Of a stretch of 64,000 bases of DNA, positions 58,833 to 64,000 are shown one piece after another (position 1 is the stretch's first letter; the number at the start of each line of letters is the position of its first letter). The position numbers and the translations under genes are program-made. Source of the stretch: Uranotaenia lowii (taxonomy: Eukaryota > Arthropoda > Insecta > Diptera > Culicidae); assembly GCF_029784155.1 (NCBI RefSeq), contig NC_073693.1:358127825-358191824 (forward strand), read 5' to 3'. Below the pieces are notes generated by a model that did no database searches, had not been told where the DNA came from, and was given only the letters and a program-made list of their open reading frames with translations.

Positions 58833-59562
58833 TAGTCTTCCCAAAATCAATCATTTTCAACGAGTCATGCTTGACTACATTCAGAGCCAAAAAATCAAAG
58901 CAGTCAAATTTTCCTTCTTCAACCAAATCATACAAACAATCATGCATGACAACGACGCTTCCGTATTTGAAACACTTTTGCGATACATGATGAGGTAAAA
59001 AAGGACGCAGACTATCAGCAACGAACGTCTCTATGCTGATTTCTTTCCCTTGACGACGTTCAACCTTTAGGATCATAACTGATATATATCCGTTCTGAGC
59101 GATCTATGTAGGCTATCAGATGATTTTTTATTTTTCGCTTTGCCTAGAAGGACAAAAACATGACTAGGTAACCGCAATGAACTGTCCAGCATGTGCTACA
59201 GCTTTTTTGAACATGTAGTCCTGGTATTTATTCAGATTTTTCCTTTTGAAACATTAATGATCGTCTATCAATAACGAGCATTATCAACAATGATGCGAGG
59301 ATAGACGTTCGGGAATGATTGAGGGAGCGACGTTCAAAATGTATCACCAAGTATGTCGATCACCGTCGATAAGCCACGTGACGAATAGCAACGGTAGCCT
59401 CCGATGGGGCATGGTATATCTTCTTGTATCAAGTTAGTGTTGATTTTCGACATATGTTCAATGGGTACTTTTACCACGTGCGTATCACAGCACTCGGAGG
59501 AAGCATCATTCTAGCTAGAAACCATTCCTGATTGCTATTCTTGAGCGATTTTCCAACCATTG
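58833..59562 (-). mobile_element. Insertion with 8-bp duplication carrying an unidentified protein-like segment
   Basis: ATTCCAAG occurs at 58825-58832 (end of LTR 1) and 59563-59570 (start of the leader), as expected for an 8-bp duplication. The ends TAGTCTTCCCAAAATC and, in reverse complement, CAATGGTTGGAAAATC share the inner AAAATC only, so a hAT assignment is tentative. On the minus strand about 80 codons read like real protein: IETFVADSLRPFLPHHVSQK, YGSVVVMHDCLYDLVEEGKF and VVKHDSLKMIDFG (58835-59070). An upstream part (YIDRSERIYISYDPKG near 59080-59130) is in another frame. I do not recognise the family. Confidence 0.5.
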
Positions 59563-59568
59563 ATTCCA

Positions 59569-59598
59569 AGATTTCTAGATTACAATATTGGCGACGAG
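59569..59598 (+). other. Leader and primer-binding-like site of the LTR element
   Basis: AGATTTCTAGATTACA (59569-59584) also follows LTR copy 2 at 61986-62001, so it is the sequence directly 3' of the LTR. Then ATATTGGCGACGAG follows; TGGCGACGAG is a plausible tRNA primer-binding site of a Ty3/gypsy-type element. The tRNA is not determined. Confidence 0.6.
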
Positions 59599-59749
59599 TC
59601 GAACCCACACGGACAGAGAACAATTTTTCTTCGATCTGGCTAATGAAGAAGGGGTGAATCCAGTGCGAGATAAGCTGGAGCGGTTCAAAATATGAACATG
59701 TTGACCATAATTGTGGTAAGTTAAAATCTCAATACAGAACAGTTATTGA
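59599..59749 (+). pseudogene. Possible gag N-terminal scrap of the LTR element
   Basis: Directly after the primer-binding-like site a short frame reads FFFDLANEEGVNPVRDKLER, with some resemblance to the start of an LTR-element Gag. It stops at 59687. The similarity is by impression only. Confidence 0.3.
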
Positions 59750-60180
59750 AAAAAAGTCTCAAAGGAGACGTAAAAAAAAACTTAAGTCTCAAAGGAGACG
59801 GAAAAGCCTCCAAGGAGAGTATGCAAATTATCTCAAAGGAGATGTTAAATAGCCTCAAAGGAGAGCTAAAAGTCTCAAAGGAGACGTAAAAAAACTTAAG
59901 TCTCAAAGGAGGCGGAAAAGCCTCAAAGGAGAGCATGCGAATTATCTCAAAGGAGATGTTAAATAGCCTCAAAGGGGATCTTAAAGTCTCAAAGGAGACG
60001 GAAAAATAGCCTCAAAGGAGAGCATGAAAGTTTTCTCAAAGGAGATCAATAATAGTCGCAAAAAAGAGCAGAAAGTCTCAAAGGAGACGAAATGAATTGC
60101 CTTAAAGAAGAGTATGAAAGTGGTCTCAAAGAAGATAATCTATAGCCTCAAAGGAGGGCATAAAAGTCTCAAAAGGTAAT
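59750..60180. repeat. Palindromic minisatellite built on CTCAAAGGAG
   Basis: About twenty CTCAAAGGAG cores, each in a small palindrome such as GTCTCAAAGGAGAC, GCCTCAAAGGAGAG or ATCTCAAAGGAGAT, are spaced 18-30 bases apart. Two larger blocks (59780-59860 and 59896-59975) are near-duplicates, showing a higher-order unit of about 115-120 bases. One frame reads repeated SLKGD/SKE motifs but spacing is not kept in multiples of three. It lies inside the LTR element, downstream of its primer-binding-like site. Confidence 0.85.
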
Positions 60181-61311
60181 CTTAAAATGGAGATTTATGA
60201 GAATCTTAAAAGTTCAAGTAGAAATTTTCTTTGAACACTGACAAATAAAAAAATTGTAATTATTATTTTTTTATCAACAACTTTTGTATTTATAGCAACC
60301 TGTTTATTCCACGAAAGCACGTAAGCAGCCTTAGAAACACGTTTAAGTGCTCGTTACTTCAAATGAAATCCACTATAGATCAGGGAAATGTCAAAATATT
60401 ACAATTCTGGTTGAGGAATATCCATCAAGCAAGCTACGTACGTACAAATGGCGGTCTTCTCAGATGATGCGGATTGGTTTCTTAAAGGATTTGGTAACTT
60501 TCCTGAAGTCAAATAATCGGTAATATACTCGTTCTTCTTTTTAGCCTTAAATGTTTCGATTGGAATATCAGGAACGGCTAGCGTTCAAGAAAGGCCCGAG
60601 GAAAAGCCGCCGGTTATGCCGACCTAGATTTTCGCCTTGATGGAGTATCTGGAAGCTGATAACGAGGATATTCCGAATGATTCCTATGTGGGCGGTAGGA
60701 GTTCAGCAGCCGGTCCGGTTTACCCTAGTTCAGCCAAAAAGCTTTGGACCGTGCCCCAGCTCCGGATCATCTCGATCAATTGCCATGGCAAACCGCGTTT
60801 TTCGAAACAAAGTCGAAATTACTCACGGTTTTCGAGAAAGCTGATCATTGACTTATAACGTTCAATTTAATAAACGTAGATAAAGCGGCAACAACAAGCG
60901 AAACGTGATTGGCTCGCAGCAGGAATAGATCCGACGTCGCATTTGAAGCTGTTCATACGATCGGGTACACCGAGCCACTTCCGTACACCGGGCCACTTCC
61001 ATAGAAAAGACAGGTTCCGTTTACCGATTTCCACCAGAAACAACGCAGTCCGGATCCGAGGGACAACTTAAGCTGCTGTGATGAAGGGGCTATCTTTCGC
61101 AAACCAAATATGAAAAGCGTCAGATTCCGTTCCCACTCAAGTTAACAAATATTTAAACTAGCAGACGGATATTGGTTTCTGCGACTCCTGTAGATTCAAC
61201 GAATCTTATGCTGTTGGAAAAGGATTTCTTCTCGCAGAACAAACGATTTGGAAATCAGGATAGAATTGACAACAATTGTTTTCTAAATGTAGCATGCCTT
61301 TGTAAGTGCCT
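60181..61311. other. Interior of the LTR element or unrelated DNA, no domain recognised
   Basis: A plus frame at 60637-60858 (MEYLEADNEDIPNDSYVGG) and GC-balanced sequence from 60560 to 61150 could be eroded gag or pol, but I see no protease, RT or integrase motif. GTACACCGGGCCACTTCC-like phrases occur twice near 60970-61005. Confidence 0.4.
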
Positions 61312-61758
61312 ACACTGCCGCTCATAGCAAGTCCGTCCCATTTGCGTTTTCATCATTTTTCAGTTTATCGCTGGAAACATCTTAATTTTATCTGTAGTTT
61401 CAAGAGAAAACTTTGTTTTCAGTACTTTGTTCTGATGAACATTGAAAAAAACCTCAAGTAATTTTGTCCCATTGAACAAATGATCGCAAGTCGGCCCCAT
61501 ATGGCATAAATCATCGCATGTCGGTCCCACAGCCATAAGGGCCCAGCAAATGATTTTCAACAGAATCAAAACAAAAAAATACTCCTTAAAAAGCGAAAAT
61601 CTTACATTAGCCGCAGCAGTGACAGATTCTGTTGATTACTTTGATTAAAAAAACATACAAGTGCCGAATTACCGGTGGACTTTTTACGATTTTTCAATGC
61701 CGTTTTTCTCATTTAAACAAAAACGCAAATGGGACGGACTTGCTATGAGCGGCAGTAC
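61312..61758. mobile_element. MITE with about 40-bp TIRs (ACTGCCGCTCATAGC ends)
   Basis: ACTGCCGCTCATAGCAAGTC at 61314 and its complement ending at about 61757 are nearly perfect through GTCCCATTTGCGTTTT. The adjoining bases are TAC on one side and TACA on the other, compatible with a TA target, which would suggest the Tc1/mariner superfamily. No transposase is inside. Confidence 0.7.
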
Positions 61759-61860
61759 AGGTGTTGGAGGTCTCGATGTTGTAGGCGAGCAAATCATTTT
61801 GGATAGCTGCCGCACAAGTCTGATCAATTTGCTTTATTTCAATTTTAAAAGAAAGGGAGA

Positions 61861-61985
61861 TGTGGTAGTTTCGAGAACTTTTATTAAAAAAACCAAGCAA
61901 CCGATGTAAATGGGGGTAGCTAACTGTCATTCAATAAAGAAAGTCGTATAATAAATTTAGTCCGTTCAAGCCGGGTTTTATTTCA
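61861..61985 (+). mobile_element. LTR copy 2 followed by 16 bases of leader
   Basis: It is a near-identical copy of 58704-58830, ending GGGTTTTATTTCA. The next 16 bases AGATTTCTAGATTACA are the element's own leader, not a target duplication. This is therefore not a simple 3' LTR: it could be the start of a second, tandem copy or a rearranged end. Unrelated copia-like gag follows at once in the opposite orientation. Confidence 0.75.
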
Positions 61986-61998
61986 AGATTTCTAGATT

Positions 61999-62460
61999 AC
62001 AACAAACGTTCCCGATTTTCCTTCTTCTTCAGCACGATTTTTCCGCTTTAGCCACTCATCAATCAACTTCCCTTTAGCCAGATTGAGGGTCAAATCTTCA
62101 TCAGGCCGAACTACCAGTGCAGTTACCAGAGTTTCGTACTCATCAGGAAAAGTACTGAATAATAGATCAACATCAACCATTTGTCCTCTTGTAGGCCGTT
62201 CAACTATTCAAACAGCTCCGTATGACAATCAAAATGGGCTTCCATATCATCACCTTTCTCGAGCCTGAGACGGCAAATCTTCCGCATAAGCGGCACTTTA
62301 GTAGAAAGAGTGTGTTTAACATAGAACTTTTCCAGATTTTCCCATGCTTCTTCCGCGGCTTTAGCTTCTCTGATGTGCGCCATCATCCACAGCTAATTCG
62401 ATCGAAGCCATCGCCTGATCATTTCTGCTGATCCACTCCGGGGTCATTCGTTCCGGCTTG
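61999..62460 (-). pseudogene. Copia-type Gag fragment, frameshifted
   Basis: On the minus strand, EWISRNDQAMASIELAVDDG (near 62410-62450), AHIREAKAAEEAWENLEKFY (62330-62385), LMRKICRLRLEKGDDMEAHF (62230-62290) and, after a frameshift, LLFSTFPDEYETLVTALVV (62100-62170) match the order of copia-type Gag: an IRE-AKEAW block, an LRL-MEEY block and an L-LP-EYD block. Frames change at about 62200 and 62390. It ends at the LTR-2 leader. Confidence 0.8.
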
Positions 62461-63430
62461 GTTTCAGTTACCACAGACCAATTGTAGCGTTATGATTATA
62501 ATATGGTGGTTTTTTTTTAATTTTGAGCGTGTAGTGATTGGGTTAAATAGAGCCAAACTTGTATATTTATAGTTTAGAGTGTACCATGTCAAACAAAAAA
62601 AGCGTAACCACGTTAACAAAAACACAACAAGACAACGACAATTAGAGTGGCAAACGGAATTCGTCGTTACATTACTGTACCAGACCTTTTCCTCCAGCTG
62701 ATTCGGAGCAGCAGCAGCAGGTTCTGGAGGCTTCTGGAAGGTGAGATAAAACATTCAAAATTTACACGCACAATATAAACAAGAAATATACTCCCCGAAG
62801 GCAGAACTCTGGTGCGTAGGGAATGCTTGGCGTCACCTAAACCCGGCTTTTTGCGGAAGGCTCACGACAAGTATCGGTAGCCGAAATAAATTGAAAAAAA
62901 AAACAACAAAAGAAAACATCACAATGCAATGGGGTGAGTACTCCATAAGATATCAATTATTGTGAACAAGTCGTGATTTTGTAGCGCGCAGTCGATGGCA
63001 GGTTGCCTCCTGGATGTCAATTCACCAATAGCTCGAAGCGACACATTTTGCTAAACCGACGGCCGCAACTGGGTGAGTTTTTGTTTATTGTACTGGATAA
63101 ACGAAGTCACTCAATATCATGAAATAAATTTATCATACGCAGACTTACCATAATGCTAGTTTCCTGTGGGATTCTGCTAGAATCACGTCAAAGAACGTTG
63201 AGACCCACGTCGATTTCGCAGGCAGCCAGAATAGGTGTACCTTTCCCAATTCCAGGAACTGTCGGCCTACTACAAGACCGCTGCCAGGAACTGGTAGAGG
63301 AAAATGTTTCCCCATCGACGGAGAGTGCTTGCGCTTTGCCATCGATGTCAGGAACTGCCGGCTGAGCCCTAAAAACAGCGATATGATCGCTACAGGCAAC
63401 ACGTACTGGCCCCACACTTACGATTTTTTT
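62461..63430. other. Copia-gag-adjacent and mixed unique DNA
   Basis: Around 62690-62755 (minus) FQKPPEPAAAAPNQLEEKVW may continue an LTR-element protein. The AT-rich 62490-62690 stretch between it and gag looks inserted. At 63150-63420 open frames on both strands overlap, and TTCCTGGNA-type phrases recur (63265, 63285, 63345), but no domain is visible. Confidence 0.35.
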
Positions 63431-63483
63431 TTGTTTTTGCGGATGAAAACCATAGTATTCTAGTTACACAATCTATCATAACA

Positions 63484-63775
63484 AAATAGTTTAATTTACT
63501 ACATTTATAGTTCAATACCTAGAATCAATCATACATTTGTAGTTGAATCTATCATATTTACAGTTGAATCAATTATATCACAACAGTTGAATCTATTATA
63601 TTTATAGTTGAATGCCTAAAATCAATTATACAATTCTAGTTGAATCTATCATATTTACAGTTGAATCAATTATACCATTACAGTTGAATCTATTACTTTC
63701 ATAGTTGATGGCGTAAAGTAAATCACCAGTTTGTAGTTTAATCTATTATATTTATAGTTGGATGCGAAAAAACAA
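63484..63775 (+). repeat. Higher-order tandem repeat (~97-bp unit of four ~24-bp monomers)
   Basis: Monomers centre on AGTTGAATCTATCATATTTA. A block of about 97 bases (from CCTAGAATCAATCATAC to ATAGTTGAATG) repeats as CCTAAAATCAATTATAC to ATAGTTGATGG, and a partial third copy follows. This gives two and a half higher-order units. Confidence 0.85.
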
Positions 63776-64000
63776 CTACGCGTTGATGATTGGTAAAACC
63801 AGCTGAAATAATAAGAACAACTGTGGTCTTTTTTCTCCGTGTATGGAAGCAAACGGGAGCATGCGTAGACATTATGTTAAGCTAGCTTAGGTTTTAAGCA
63901 TGTCGTCTAAGTAAAACGTAAAATTGATACAAGATTTGGGATTTCCGTATTTGTGTTTTGGGCGAGAGCTAGCCGTGTAGCGCACACTAAAGGCAGTGGT
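63776..64000. other. Window end, no recognised feature
   Basis: No gene or repeat visible. Confidence 0.5.

Noticed and set aside
59721..59972. 83-codon minus-strand open frame with SFE/PLRL repeats
   Set aside because: It is a reading of the palindromic minisatellite.
63145..63417. Coding gene suggested by overlapping frames of 70-90 codons on both strands
   Set aside because: No domain, and the frames overlap in opposite directions around repeated TTCCTGG phrases.

Overview
This 64 kb window is eukaryotic, AT-rich, non-coding DNA from an insect with a repeat-rich genome. It is most likely a dipteran and plausibly a culicid mosquito. The grounds are the transposon mix (hAT elements, a Tc1/mariner relic with DD37E spacing, Bel-Pao and copia-like LTR elements, tRNA-derived SINEs) and several repeat motifs that I associate from memory with mosquito genomes. 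The species cannot be fixed from this sequence. I find no cellular protein-coding gene that I can support. Nearly every long open frame is a by-product of tandem repeats, transposon relics or chance.

Layout. 1-1.4 kb: a long palindromic (foldback) element with a hAT-type MITE in its loop. 1.4-3.6 kb: no recognisable feature. 3.6-11.9 kb: one old degenerate tandem array broken by two hAT elements (one carrying a Harbinger-like MITE), a SINE and a tiny retroposon tail. 12.1-13.4 kb: a more GC-balanced unique island. 14.2-18.3 kb: a 4.1 kb foldback with Transib-type CACAGTG ends and a 5-bp target duplication, itself split by a 1.86 kb hAT element. 19.6-21.3 kb: two copies of one MITE. 23.6-24.9 kb: a second island. 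25.1-26.4 kb: a 9-bp minisatellite. 27.3-27.8 kb: a 500-N assembly gap at the edge of a second 9-bp array. 28.2-30.4 kb: further islands, one with promoter-like and splice-donor-like signals on the minus strand. 30.4-37.1 kb: a GGCCGAATGG-repeat element, SINEs, a tRNA-like palindrome, a 1 kb foldback and two MITE-like elements. 37.25-38.4 kb: a dead DD37E transposase. 38.5-39.8 kb: island. 40.7-41.3 kb: a pure TTTACA hexamer array. 43.2-44.5 kb: a TIR element holding a SINE with a 22-bp target duplication. 45.0-47.0 kb: a foldback element. 47.9-49.2 kb: island. 50.9-56.1 kb: a Bel-Pao pol relic lying between copia-like fragments, all on the minus strand. 56.4-57.85 kb: island. 58.7-62.5 kb: a decayed LTR element (two ~125-bp LTRs, primer-binding-like site, palindromic minisatellite, inserted unidentified protein-like segment), a MITE and a copia-like gag relic. 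63.5-63.8 kb: a higher-order tandem repeat.

The features do not form a pathway. They record repeated, nested transposon insertion into what is probably an intron or intergenic stretch of a host locus. The most unusual object is the Transib-ended foldback. The GC-balanced islands are the best candidates for surviving host regulatory DNA. All element calls rest on reading terminal repeats, target-site duplications and short protein motifs by eye. No alignment or database search was run.
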